NCBI GenBank assembly: GCA_015069135.1
Contig: SVJE01000001.1
Span: 124,001 to 188,000, forward strand
Length of the DNA: 64,000 nucleotides
Source of the DNA: Oscillospiraceae bacterium
GTDB lineage: Bacteria; Bacillota; Clostridia; UBA1212; SIG427
Reading direction: 5' to 3'
In this document: in pieces, positions 48,532-57,054 of the stretch
Position numbering within the stretch: position 1 is the first letter of the stretch
Layout: each line of letters begins with the position of its first letter
The notes under the pieces: model-generated
What the model was told of the DNA's origin: nothing
What the model saw: the letters and a program-made list of their open reading frames with translations, nothing else
Database searches by the model: none
Made by a program: the position numbers and the translations under genes

Positions 48532-51273
48532 GTGTCGTCAGATAATTATGTAATTGAATTAAAAGGTATCAGTAAATATTTTGGTGATGTTGTTGCCAAC
48601 GATAATATTGATCTTGCTGTTAAAAAGGGTGAGATTCTTGCTTTGCTGGGTGAAAACGGATCCGGTAAAACAACCCTTATGAATATGTTGTCAGGTATCT
48701 ATAAACCTGATAACGGTAAAATATTTATTGAAGGACAGGAAGTAACCATTCAGTCTCCTGAAGATGCCAAACACTTTGGTATTGGTATGGTTCATCAGCA
48801 TTTTAAATTGGTGGACAAGTTTTCTGCTGCTGATAATATCTGGATTGGTACAGAGGGAGGTTCTCCATGGCTGACTAAACAGAGAAATGAAAAGATAGGT
48901 AAAATCAGTAAGCAGTTTGGATTTGAAGTAAATCCTGAAAAAATGATTTATGATATGTCTGTAAGTGAAAAGCAGACAGTAGAAATATTGAAAGTATTGT
49001 ACTATGGTGCTGATATTCTTATTCTTGATGAACCTACAGCAGTACTTACTTTACAAGAAACAAGAAAATTATTCGCAGTTCTGCGTCAAATGAAAAAGCA
49101 GGGTTGTGCTATTATAATTATTACCCACAAACTTAATGAAGTTCTTGAAATTAGTGACAGAGTTACTATTTTACGAAAAGGTCAGAGTGTTGCCACTGTT
49201 AACACAAAAGAGACAAACGCCCAGGAACTTACAGACCTTATGGTTGGTAAATCCGTGTCACTTGAAATTGAAAGACCTGTTGTTGAAAAACAGGAACTCT
49301 TACTTGATGTTAAAAATCTTTCTGTTATAAGAGATGACACATCTGTTGCTCTTGATAATGTATCATTTGAGCTTTATGGTGGAGAAATTCTCGGTGTGGC
49401 CGGCGTATCCGGATGTGGCCAGAAAGAGCTTTGTGAATCTATTGCAGGTCTGGTGCCTGTTTCCCAAGGGTCTTCTATTCTTTATAAAGGTGAAGAAATT
49501 GCAGGTACATCTCCACGATCTATAATTAAAAAAGGTATCAGTATGAGTTTTATTCCGGAGGACAGATTGGGAATGGGACTTGCGGCATCTTTAGGTATTA
49601 CTGATAATATGATGCTTAAAAGCTATGTGGACAACAAAGGACCTTTTGTTAACAGGAGAGCTGCTAAAAAACTTGCTGATAAGGTTGTAGAAGAGTTGGA
49701 AGTAGTTACTCCGGGCACAGAAACTCCTGTCAGAAGACTTTCCGGTGGTAATGTTCAGAAAGTTCTTTTGGGACGTGAAATATCTGCAAAGCCTAATGTA
49801 ATTATTACAGCCTATCCTGTGCGTGGTCTTGATATTAACTCTTCTTATATGATATATGACATTCTTAATCAGCAGAAAAAAGACGGAGTTGGTGTGTTGT
49901 TTGTTGGTGAAGATCTGGATGTAATGCTGGAGCTTTGTGACAGAATTGTTGTTCTTTGTCATGGTAAGGTTACAGGTATTGTTGATGCTAAGGAAACTTC
50001 CAAGGAAGAATTAGGTCTCCTTATGACAGATGCAGGTTCTGTACGTGAAAAGGAAGAAAGTCCTGAAGCTATGGGTGCAGATGAGAATTCATTCAGATAT
50101 ATTCCTGAGGCTACTGAAGAAAATAAAAAAGAGTTTAAACTCCCTAAAGCCAAGACTCCTTTTGTGCGAATTGCTAAAAAGGCTGACATTTCTTTATGGA
50201 AAGCTGTTGGCTTGTATGCAATTTCAATTCTTGTTGCTTTAGTTTTGGGTGGATTGTTTATCTGGGCAATTGGTCAGAATCCATTTGAATATTATAGAGA
50301 AGTTCTTAAAGGCTGTTTTGATTTTCAGAATGCAAAACCAATTTATTTCAGAGGTTTTTTACGTGTTTTGATTCCGTTGCTGACTACATCTTTAGGTATT
50401 GCGGTTGCGTTTAAAATGAAATTCTGGAATATAGGTGCGAATGGTCAGTTTATGATGGGTGCTATCTCTGCTACAACTGTTGCATTCCTGTTGGGAGATG
50501 TTCTTCCTCAGTGGGCAATGTTACTTGTTATGTTGGCAGCCGGTATTTTCGGTGGTGGTCTCCTAGGCTTACTAGTTGCATTTTTCAAAGTGAAGTTCAA
50601 TGCAAGTGAAACTTTGCTTACACTTATGTTTAACTATATTCTCTTGTATTTTACAGCATTTTTGAAAAATCTTATGTTCTATAGAACAGTTTCCGAAACC
50701 GGTCAGGTTTTCAGACCTGAATTTAAAACCTTACCTGAAAATGCATGGCTTTATACTGTTGATTTAGGAAATGTTACTGTAGACATTTCACTATTTGTAT
50801 CAATTGGACTTGCTGTATTTTTGTTTTTCTATCTTAAAAATACAAAACAAGGTTATGAAATAGCAGTTGTAGGTGATAGCCCTAATACTGCAAAATATGC
50901 CGGAATGAATGTTAAGAAGATTATTCTCCGTACAGCTTTCATAAGTGCCGCTATTGCAGGTGCTGCCGGAATGATGGAAGTTGCGGGTTCTGCTACCAGC
51001 CATACATTAAGTGAAAACATTACATCTGATGTTGGTTTTACCGGAATCACAGTAGCATATATTGCTAAACTTAATCCATTGGGAATTGTAATTGCTTCTG
51101 TTGGTATGGCAATTTTACAGAAAGGTGCTGCAATTGCTGAAAGTACATTTAATATATCATCTTCAGCTTCATCCATTTTACAGGGTATAATCCTGTTTAC
51201 GGTACTTGCGGCAGACTTCTTCTCAAGATATAAATTTGTGTTTAATTTCGGTAAAAAGGAGGTTTCCAAATGA
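48532..51273 (+). CDS. fused ABC transporter ATPase-permease (BMP/nucleoside type)
   Basis: A 913-aa single polypeptide. GTG 48532 has AGGTG 6 bases upstream and is preferred to GTG 48523. Residues about 5-510 hold two ABC cassettes in the YufO manner: the first with GENGSGKTTL, the second with a degenerate P-loop (AGVSGCGQKELC) and signature RRLSGGNVQK. An acidic linker (about 510-560) joins them to a permease (about 565-913) with ten-odd helices, 'FWNIGANGQFMMGA', homologous to YufP. ATPase and permease are normally separate proteins. The stop overlaps the second permease gene. Confidence 0.92.
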   Translation: MSSDNYVIELKGISKYFGDVVANDNIDLAVKKGEILALLGENGSGKTTLMNMLSGIYKPDNGKIFIEGQEVTIQSPEDAKHFGIGMVHQHFKLVDKFSAADNIWIGTEGGSPWLTKQRNEKIGKISKQFGFEVNPEKMIYDMSVSEKQTVEILKVLYYGADILILDEPTAVLTLQETRKLFAVLRQMKKQGCAIIIITHKLNEVLEISDRVTILRKGQSVATVNTKETNAQELTDLMVGKSVSLEIERPVVEKQELLLDVKNLSVIRDDTSVALDNVSFELYGGEILGVAGVSGCGQKELCESIAGLVPVSQGSSILYKGEEIAGTSPRSIIKKGISMSFIPEDRLGMGLAASLGITDNMMLKSYVDNKGPFVNRRAAKKLADKVVEELEVVTPGTETPVRRLSGGNVQKVLLGREISAKPNVIITAYPVRGLDINSSYMIYDILNQQKKDGVGVLFVGEDLDVMLELCDRIVVLCHGKVTGIVDAKETSKEELGLLMTDAGSVREKEESPEAMGADENSFRYIPEATEENKKEFKLPKAKTPFVRIAKKADISLWKAVGLYAISILVALVLGGLFIWAIGQNPFEYYREVLKGCFDFQNAKPIYFRGFLRVLIPLLTTSLGIAVAFKMKFWNIGANGQFMMGAISATTVAFLLGDVLPQWAMLLVMLAAGIFGGGLLGLLVAFFKVKFNASETLLTLMFNYILLYFTAFLKNLMFYRTVSETGQVFRPEFKTLPENAWLYTVDLGNVTVDISLFVSIGLAVFLFFYLKNTKQGYEIAVVGDSPNTAKYAGMNVKKIILRTAFISAAIAGAAGMMEVAGSATSHTLSENITSDVGFTGITVAYIAKLNPLGIVIASVGMAILQKGAAIAESTFNISSSASSILQGIILFTVLAADFFSRYKFVFNFGKKEVSK

Positions 51274-52256
51274 ATGCTATAGTTAACTTTTTATTCTATT
51301 CTGTAAGAGCCGGAACTCCTTTGTTGCTTGGTACAACCGGTGAAATTATTTCAGAAAAATCAGGAAGTATGAACCTTGGTGTTGAAGGTATGATGGCTGT
51401 AGGCGCTATTACCGGATATTATCTTGGATGTAAGACAAACAGTGTTTTAGTTGCTTTGTTAGTTGCTTTTTTATCTGCAGCTTTATGTGGTCTTGTATTT
51501 GCTTTCTTAACAACCACATTACAGGCAAATCAGAATGTTACCGGTCTTGCTATGACAACTTTTGGTGTTGGTGTTTATACACTTATCGGAAGAAGTCTTA
51601 CTCAGTCAGGTGAATTTCCTGCGATGGATAGTGCAAATAAATTAGTTGCTTTTTCGAAAGATACCGGTATTCCGCTTTTGAGAGATATTCCAATACTTGG
51701 CAAATTGCTGTTTTCTTATAACTATTTTGTTTATCTAGCAATTATTATTGCTGTACTATTATGGGTATATATTGCTAAAACAAAACAAGGTTTAAGACTT
51801 CGTGCTGTTGGTGAAAATCCTGGTGCTGCTGATGCTTGTGGCGTTAACATTACTTTGTATAAATATCTTCATGCTATAGGTGGTGCAGGTATTTGTGGAA
51901 TAGGCGGTTTGTATATGGCCTTAGTTACAAATGGTGGTGCTTGGAATGAATCCTGGATTAATGGTTTCGGTTGGATTTCTGTTGCTTTGGTTATTTTTGC
52001 CAGCTGGAGTCCTATGGTTGCTATTTTCGGATCATGCTTCTTTGGAATATTTAACGCATTACAGGCATGGAAAGGTAATCTTACAGATGCTTTCCCTAAT
52101 GCTTTAGGTTGGTTAAGTGTTTTACCTAATGAATTCTATCAGATGTTGCCTTTCCTTATTACAGCTCTTGTTTTGATTATATCTTCCGTAAGACAGAAGA
52201 AACATTCAAAAGCACCGGCTTATGTTGGCGTTAACTATTTTAGGGAAGACAGATAA
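51270..52256 (+). CDS. ABC transporter permease (YufQ-like)
   Basis: A 328-aa inner-membrane subunit with about eight to nine helices. 'GTTGEIISEKSGSMNLGVEGMMAVGAI' at the N-terminus and 'GLRLRAVGENPGAADACGVN' in the middle loop are typical of YufQ-type nucleoside permeases. It pairs with the permease half of the fused protein. It overlaps that gene by 4 bp, so expression is coupled. Substrate is inferred as nucleosides from family and the xpt neighbour. Confidence 0.93.
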   Translation: MNAIVNFLFYSVRAGTPLLLGTTGEIISEKSGSMNLGVEGMMAVGAITGYYLGCKTNSVLVALLVAFLSAALCGLVFAFLTTTLQANQNVTGLAMTTFGVGVYTLIGRSLTQSGEFPAMDSANKLVAFSKDTGIPLLRDIPILGKLLFSYNYFVYLAIIIAVLLWVYIAKTKQGLRLRAVGENPGAADACGVNITLYKYLHAIGGAGICGIGGLYMALVTNGGAWNESWINGFGWISVALVIFASWSPMVAIFGSCFFGIFNALQAWKGNLTDAFPNALGWLSVLPNEFYQMLPFLITALVLIISSVRQKKHSKAPAYVGVNYFREDR

Positions 52257-52314
52257 GACCTTTTAATCATATTATGTACTAATAGGGAATTTACTTTAAA
52301 ATGGGGCAATTTAA

Positions 52315-52542
52315 GTGGAACTTTATGGTGCATATTTGTATTATGAAAAATATCTTTGTCGCTGTTATTTGTATAATTTTGGTGACTATTTTGAATTTGA
52401 AATAAAAAGATATTTATATAATGGCAGAAATAATATTTTCAGGAAAAGATTTTCAGGTGTCTACGTTGATTTATTTCTGAATAACAGAAAGTTAAGATTG
52501 AAACCTGTAATTAAGCTTAAGAAATATTATAACGAAGAATAA
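52315..52542 (+). CDS. possible small basic protein, unknown
   Basis: A 75-aa frame starting at GTG 52315, with GGGG 8 bases upstream, and ending just before a terminator. It is rich in Tyr, Lys and Arg, with no membrane helix and no recognised motif. It may be real because it fills the space between the permease and the terminator and has a ribosome site. It may equally be a chance frame in AT-rich DNA. It is kept as tentative. Confidence 0.4.
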   Translation: MELYGAYLYYEKYLCRCYLYNFGDYFEFEIKRYLYNGRNNIFRKRFSGVYVDLFLNNRKLRLKPVIKLKKYYNEE

Positions 52543-52578
52543 AAAAACAGGAGCTGATTTTTACAGGCTCCTGTTTTT
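52543..52578. terminator. bidirectional terminator
   Basis: AAAAACAGGAGC (52543-52554) pairs with GCTCCTGTTTTT (52567-52578) over 12 bp. It serves the plus-strand transporter operon and the minus-strand csoR-copA operon, which ends at 52591. Confidence 0.9.
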
Positions 52579-52590
52579 TGCTATTTATTC

Positions 52591-52800
52591 TTATTTAAAC
52601 GATACTGGTTCGAAACCTGCTTCTTTGATAACCTCCATTAAGAGATTATCGTCAACTTCTTTTGTTAATCCGACGGTAGCTGTTTTTTTACCAAGATCTA
52701 CTTCACAGGAAGAAACACCATCAATCTGTGATAAAACTTTTTCTACAGTTGCTTTACAGTGATTACACATCATACCGTTAATTGTAAGAACTTTTTTCAT
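52591..52800 (-). CDS. copZ: internal CopZ-like copper chaperone start within copA
   Basis: In the copA frame an ATG at 52800 is preceded by AAGGAAGTGAT, which matches the ideal AAGGAGGTGAT at 10 of 11 bases with correct spacing (7 bases). Initiation here gives a 69-aa protein MKKVLTINGMMCNHC..., the exact size and form of a free CopZ. I infer that the operon makes both a fused pump and free chaperone, or that copA and copZ fused by loss of a stop codon while the old start stayed active. Confidence 0.65.
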   Translation of the reverse strand: MKKVLTINGMMCNHCKATVEKVLSQIDGVSSCEVDLGKKTATVGLTKEVDDNLLMEVIKEAGFEPVSFK

Positions 52801-55077
52801 ATTATCACTTCCTTTCTTTTTATTTTTTTCAAAATATCTTAATCGTAATGCATTTGAAACCACAAAAAGTGAACTTAAACTCATAGCTAAAGAGCCTATC
52901 ATTGGACTTAATAATAAACCAAAAGCAGGGTAGAACACACCTGCTGCCAGGGGGATTCCAATAATATTATAGAAAAATGCCCAGAACAAGTTTGTTTTTA
53001 TGTTTCTGATTACTTTTTTACTTAATTTAACTGCAGTAAGAATATCTTCTAATGAATCTTTTATAAGAACAATATCTGCTGATTCAATAGCGATATCTGT
53101 ACCTTTACCGATGGCAATACCTATATGTGCTCTTGTAAGGGCAGGTGCGTCGTTAATACCGTCGCCAACCATAGCAACTATTTTACCTGAATTCTGAAGC
53201 TCTCTTACGTGAGCTTCCTTATCACCAGGAAGAACATCAGAGATTATGTCGGTTATGCCAAGATGTTCTCCTATTTTCTTAGCAGTTAATTTGTTGTCAC
53301 CTGTTAACATTATTGTTTTGATTCCAAGCTTGTTAAAATCTTTAATAACAGAAGGTGCTTCCGGTCTTATGGTGTCTGCAACTGCGATTAGTCCGGCTAT
53401 TTTACCGTCTTTTGTAAACAACAAAGGTGTCTTACCCTCATTAGAGAGTGCAAAGACTTTATCTGTAATATTGTCCTCGATGGGAGCTATTGTTTTTGCA
53501 AAATCAAGATTTCCACCGGTCCAATGTATTCCATTTATGTCAGCTTCAATACCTCCACCGGGAATCATTTTGAAATTATCTGCTTCAATGTCAGGTAAGT
53601 TTCCGGCTTTTTCTGTAATTGCCTTTGCAAATGGATGATTACTTCCTTTTTCGGCAATGGCTGCGTATTTTAATAAATCTTTTTCATTTAGATTGCTGTC
53701 GATAATAATCACATCTGTCACAGAAGGTTTGCCTTGAGTCAAGGTTCCTGTTTTGTCAAAAATAATTGTATCAATTGATTTGAGTTGTTCAAGGGACTCA
53801 GCTGATTTAATTAATATTCCGTGTTCTGCTGCTTTACCTGTTCCAACCATAATAGCTACCGGTGTAGCTAATCCCAAAGCACATGGACAGGAAATAACCA
53901 GTACAGAAATAGATAGATTCAAAACGAATTCGAAATCATATCCAAGAAGCAACCAGATTATCATTGTAATTAATGAAATTCCTATGACTACCGGAACGAA
54001 AATACCGCTTACTTTATCAGCCAGCCTTGCAATAGGAGCTTTTGAACTACCTGCTTCTTCAACTAATTTTATGATTTGTGATAGGGTAGTATTTTTACCA
54101 ACACGTGTTGCTATCATTTTAAATGAACCGTTTTTGTTTACAGTTGCAGAAATTACAGAGTCACCTGTATTTTTTTCTACAGGAACACTTTCACCGGTTA
54201 TTGCTGACTGATCCACATTTCCGTAACCTTCAGTAATATTTCCGTCAACAGGAATTATATCTCCCGGCTTAACGATGATAACATCACCTTCGATAATATT
54301 ATCAACGGATATAACTTTTGTTTCGCTGTTTCTGATTACGGTAGCTGTTTTTGGGGCAAGATTAATTAGTTTTGAAATTGCATCTGATGTTTTTGATTTT
54401 GAACGAGCCTCCAAATATTTACCTAATGATACAAGTGTCAGAATCATTGCGCTTGATTCAAAATATAGATTATGAGCATAATGGTGAAGTGTATTTGTAT
54501 CACCGCTTCCTTGTGCATTCATCATAATGTAGAGTGAAACTATACCATAAACCAAAGCAGCTCCTGAACCAATGGAAACAAGAGTGTCCATGTTAGGTGA
54601 TTTTTTAACTAAAGCTTTGAATCCTGAAATATAGAAATGTTTATTTAACAAAACAACTACCATTGTAATCAAAAATTGTGTGAATGGTGAAATTAAAATA
54701 TTTTCTTCTGCTGTAAAAAGCTTTGGCATAGGTAAACCAATCATGTGTCCCATAGCAAGATACATAAGGGGGAACAGTAGTATGATTGATATAACCAGTT
54801 TGATTTTTCTGGTTTTATCTTTTTCATTTATTTTATTATAAACAGGATTAACATTATCTGATGCTGATTCTAATGAAGCACCATAACCTATAGATATCAC
54901 AGTATTAATTATTTTTTCCTCAGAGACTTTATCTTCATCAAATTCAACACTCATTTTATTTGTAATAAGATTTACTTGTGTATTTTTAATACCGTCTAAT
55001 TTTTCAATGTTTTTAGTAATGTTAGCCTGGCAAGCTGCACAGCTCATGCCTGTTATATTAAATACTTGCTTTCTCAT
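52591..55077 (-). CDS. copA: copper-exporting P1B-type ATPase fused to C-terminal CopZ-like domain
   Basis: An 828-aa pump for Cu(I). An N-terminal heavy-metal domain with GMSCAACQ is followed by eight helices, the LTGESVPVEK-type actuator, the membrane CPC site in ISCPCALGLATPV, DKTGTLTQG, the SNHPFAKAI His-Pro motif and GDGINDAPALTRA. After the last helices a linker KKKGSDN joins a second heavy-metal domain, GMMCNHCKATVEK, at residues about 760-828. That tail looks exactly like a CopZ chaperone. The start is ATG 55077, after GAGG; GTG 55083 overlaps that site. It lies 7 bp after csoR. Confidence 0.95.
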   Translation of the reverse strand: MRKQVFNITGMSCAACQANITKNIEKLDGIKNTQVNLITNKMSVEFDEDKVSEEKIINTVISIGYGASLESASDNVNPVYNKINEKDKTRKIKLVISIILLFPLMYLAMGHMIGLPMPKLFTAEENILISPFTQFLITMVVVLLNKHFYISGFKALVKKSPNMDTLVSIGSGAALVYGIVSLYIMMNAQGSGDTNTLHHYAHNLYFESSAMILTLVSLGKYLEARSKSKTSDAISKLINLAPKTATVIRNSETKVISVDNIIEGDVIIVKPGDIIPVDGNITEGYGNVDQSAITGESVPVEKNTGDSVISATVNKNGSFKMIATRVGKNTTLSQIIKLVEEAGSSKAPIARLADKVSGIFVPVVIGISLITMIIWLLLGYDFEFVLNLSISVLVISCPCALGLATPVAIMVGTGKAAEHGILIKSAESLEQLKSIDTIIFDKTGTLTQGKPSVTDVIIIDSNLNEKDLLKYAAIAEKGSNHPFAKAITEKAGNLPDIEADNFKMIPGGGIEADINGIHWTGGNLDFAKTIAPIEDNITDKVFALSNEGKTPLLFTKDGKIAGLIAVADTIRPEAPSVIKDFNKLGIKTIMLTGDNKLTAKKIGEHLGITDIISDVLPGDKEAHVRELQNSGKIVAMVGDGINDAPALTRAHIGIAIGKGTDIAIESADIVLIKDSLEDILTAVKLSKKVIRNIKTNLFWAFFYNIIGIPLAAGVFYPAFGLLLSPMIGSLAMSLSSLFVVSNALRLRYFEKNKKKGSDNMKKVLTINGMMCNHCKATVEKVLSQIDGVSSCEVDLGKKTATVGLTKEVDDNLLMEVIKEAGFEPVSFK

Positions 55078-55084
55078 AGCCACC

Positions 55085-55381
55085 TCATTTTAAGTATTTT
55101 ATAAGCTCAATAGCTTCTTTTGTTATTTCTTTGTTTCCGTTTTTTATTTCTTCGGTCATACATGTGTTCATGTGGTCCTGAAGTATAATATATCCAAAAT
55201 TTTCTAATCCTTTTTCTATTGCTGACAATTGAATTAAAATATCTCCGCAATAGCGATTTTCTTCAAGCATTTTTTTAATACCATTGACTTGTCCCTCTAT
55301 GCGATTAAGCCTTGTAATAAGATTCTTCTGCATTTCAGGAGTACGTGGTGTATTTTTAAGTTTACAGCAATTATTTTTCAT
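55085..55381 (-). CDS. csoR: copper-sensing repressor CsoR
   Basis: A 98-aa helical-bundle regulator. The start is ATG 55381, with AAAGGAG 6 bases upstream. The Cu(I) ligands are in place: Cys in NRYCGDIL, and His and Cys in QDHMNTCM. This separates it from the nickel or formaldehyde sensors of the same family. CsoR leaves DNA when it binds Cu(I), releasing transcription of itself and copA. The operator lies inside its own promoter. A CC pair at residues 5-6 is extra and of unknown use. Confidence 0.94.
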   Translation of the reverse strand: MKNNCCKLKNTPRTPEMQKNLITRLNRIEGQVNGIKKMLEENRYCGDILIQLSAIEKGLENFGYIILQDHMNTCMTEEIKNGNKEITKEAIELIKYLK

Positions 55382-55408
55382 TTTTTTCTCCTTTTTATTT
55401 GTAAATAT

Positions 55409-55437
55409 ATTATATACCCCCATGGGGTATATTACAA
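55409..55437 (-). promoter_or_regulatory. csoR-copA promoter with CsoR operator in the spacer
   Basis: On the minus strand, -35 TTGTAA (plus 55432-55437) and -10 TATAAT (plus 55409-55414) are 17 bases apart. The spacer holds the palindrome TATACCCC-CAT-GGGGTATA (55413-55431), the typical G/C-tract CsoR site. Binding there would exclude RNA polymerase, giving copper-induced expression. Confidence 0.92.
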
Positions 55438-55512
55438 CCTTTTTTCGACCAGTTTGTAAATATGTTTTTTATATGATAAACTTCAAATAGGCAGCAACCG
55501 GAAAGGAAAAAT

Positions 55513-56940
55513 ATGTTTAATAGAGTTAAGGTTTCTGTTTTTGTGTTTATTATCTTTTCTTTTGTTTTTATAAATTTCTCTGTTGCTGAATCTGTAGAAT
55601 TTTATTTCAAAGTAGAAACTGATGAGTATAAAGATTATGAAAGTGAATATTACTGTAATAATGTGCTGAAAAATAAAAGACAAAAAGATTTTTACAGAAC
55701 ACTTGTTAAGGCATTATCTTCTTTTAACGAAAATAATATTAGGAATAAGTTTTCTTTGAAATTTGAATTTGATAAGACATGGGGAAGTTTATTTAAACAA
55801 GAAGAGATATCAAATGTACTAAATTGTGTATTTAAAGATCATCCTGAGTTTTTCTGGTTCTATAATATAACATATTCTCAGAAATATAATTTGATTAAAA
55901 ACAAATCGGTCATAACATTAAATGTCAACTCAAATTCTGTTTTTGATGAAGATATAGATTTAAAAAATGAAATATATAATCTTAAAAAGAATGTTGATGG
56001 TGTATTAGCCGGCATGCCAGAAGGTGATGTATACAATAAACTTAAATATATTAATTCCTGGTTGTGTAAGAATAATATTTATAATACAAATTATGTTGAG
56101 TCGCCACATACCAGACCTGATATGCTTGTTTCTGCATTGGTAAAGGATAATACAGAAGATAATGGCCCCAGGTGCCTTGGGTATGCCTCCGCTTTTAAAT
56201 TTTTATGTGATAAATCCGATATTCCTTGTGTTATGATTTTTGGTAGAACATATAAAAACAAAGGAGAATCTGAAAACCATGCCTGGAATGCAGTTCGTAT
56301 AGATAATAAATGGTATGGGATTGATGTTACCTGGAATGATGTTCCCGTTGGAAACAAGTTCTTCTTGGTTGGAAGCGAAACTGTTACAATTAAGCATTTC
56401 GGTAAAATATATGATGAATTTGGTGAAAATCATGTGCCTGGGTTAATTGGAGATAATTTTGTAGAATACTATCCGGAGTTAAGTAAAGATGAATTTTCTT
56501 CCGATAGTCATCCATTAATCAGGTTAGAATTAATAAATTCATTGGTTAATGTTGATATTAATGATGGAATTATAAATATTCCTTCAGAAATGAAAGCAAA
56601 GGATGTTATACAATTATTTAAACATTCCGAAAAAATAGGAATATTATGGGATGGTTATGAACTTTCTTCGCAGGAATATGTTGGGACGGGAAGCGTCGTT
56701 TACATAAATGACGAAAATGGAAAAATGAAACAGGATGCTGAAATTGTTATAAAAGGAGATCTTAATGGTGACTCAAAAATAACAGTAGAAGATTATATGT
56801 TAATTAAAAAATACGTATCCGATAAGTATGATTTTGAAAGAGTGTCCTTTATGGCGGGTGATCTTAATTATGATAATATGATTACATCAACCGATTATCT
56901 GAAACTAAAGAATTTAATTATAAAAAGTAAGGTGATTTAA
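55513..56940 (+). CDS. secreted transglutaminase-like protein with dockerin-like tail (copy 1)
   Basis: A 475-aa protein with signal peptide residues 1-26. A transglutaminase-like core holds the triad C221 (GPRCLGYASAFKFLCD), H256 (ENHAWNAVRI) and D271 (WYGIDVTWNDV). A beta domain near 330-420 (KSEKIGILWDG-like) is followed by two dockerin-like calcium repeats, GDLNGDSKITVEDY and GDLNYDNMITSTDY. The core may be a peptidase or crosslinker. The tail normally binds a cohesin or packs on the surface, but no cohesin or cellulosome gene is visible. It is paralogous to the next gene. ATG 55513 has AAAGGA upstream. Confidence 0.87.
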   Translation: MFNRVKVSVFVFIIFSFVFINFSVAESVEFYFKVETDEYKDYESEYYCNNVLKNKRQKDFYRTLVKALSSFNENNIRNKFSLKFEFDKTWGSLFKQEEISNVLNCVFKDHPEFFWFYNITYSQKYNLIKNKSVITLNVNSNSVFDEDIDLKNEIYNLKKNVDGVLAGMPEGDVYNKLKYINSWLCKNNIYNTNYVESPHTRPDMLVSALVKDNTEDNGPRCLGYASAFKFLCDKSDIPCVMIFGRTYKNKGESENHAWNAVRIDNKWYGIDVTWNDVPVGNKFFLVGSETVTIKHFGKIYDEFGENHVPGLIGDNFVEYYPELSKDEFSSDSHPLIRLELINSLVNVDINDGIINIPSEMKAKDVIQLFKHSEKIGILWDGYELSSQEYVGTGSVVYINDENGKMKQDAEIVIKGDLNGDSKITVEDYMLIKKYVSDKYDFERVSFMAGDLNYDNMITSTDYLKLKNLIIKSKVI

Positions 56941-57054
56941 AAATGTTTTCATAATTAAAAAACTTAATAATATTAAAATAGTATTAACAAAACTCAGTGT
57001 TTATGATATACTAATAAAAGTTTATATTCGATATTATTTTTAGGGAGATGTATT

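Noticed and set aside
50060-50200. Internal start for a separate permease inside the fused ABC gene
   Set aside because: ATG 50070 has only a distant weak purine stretch (GGAAGAAAG about 12 bases away), unlike the strong internal site in copA.
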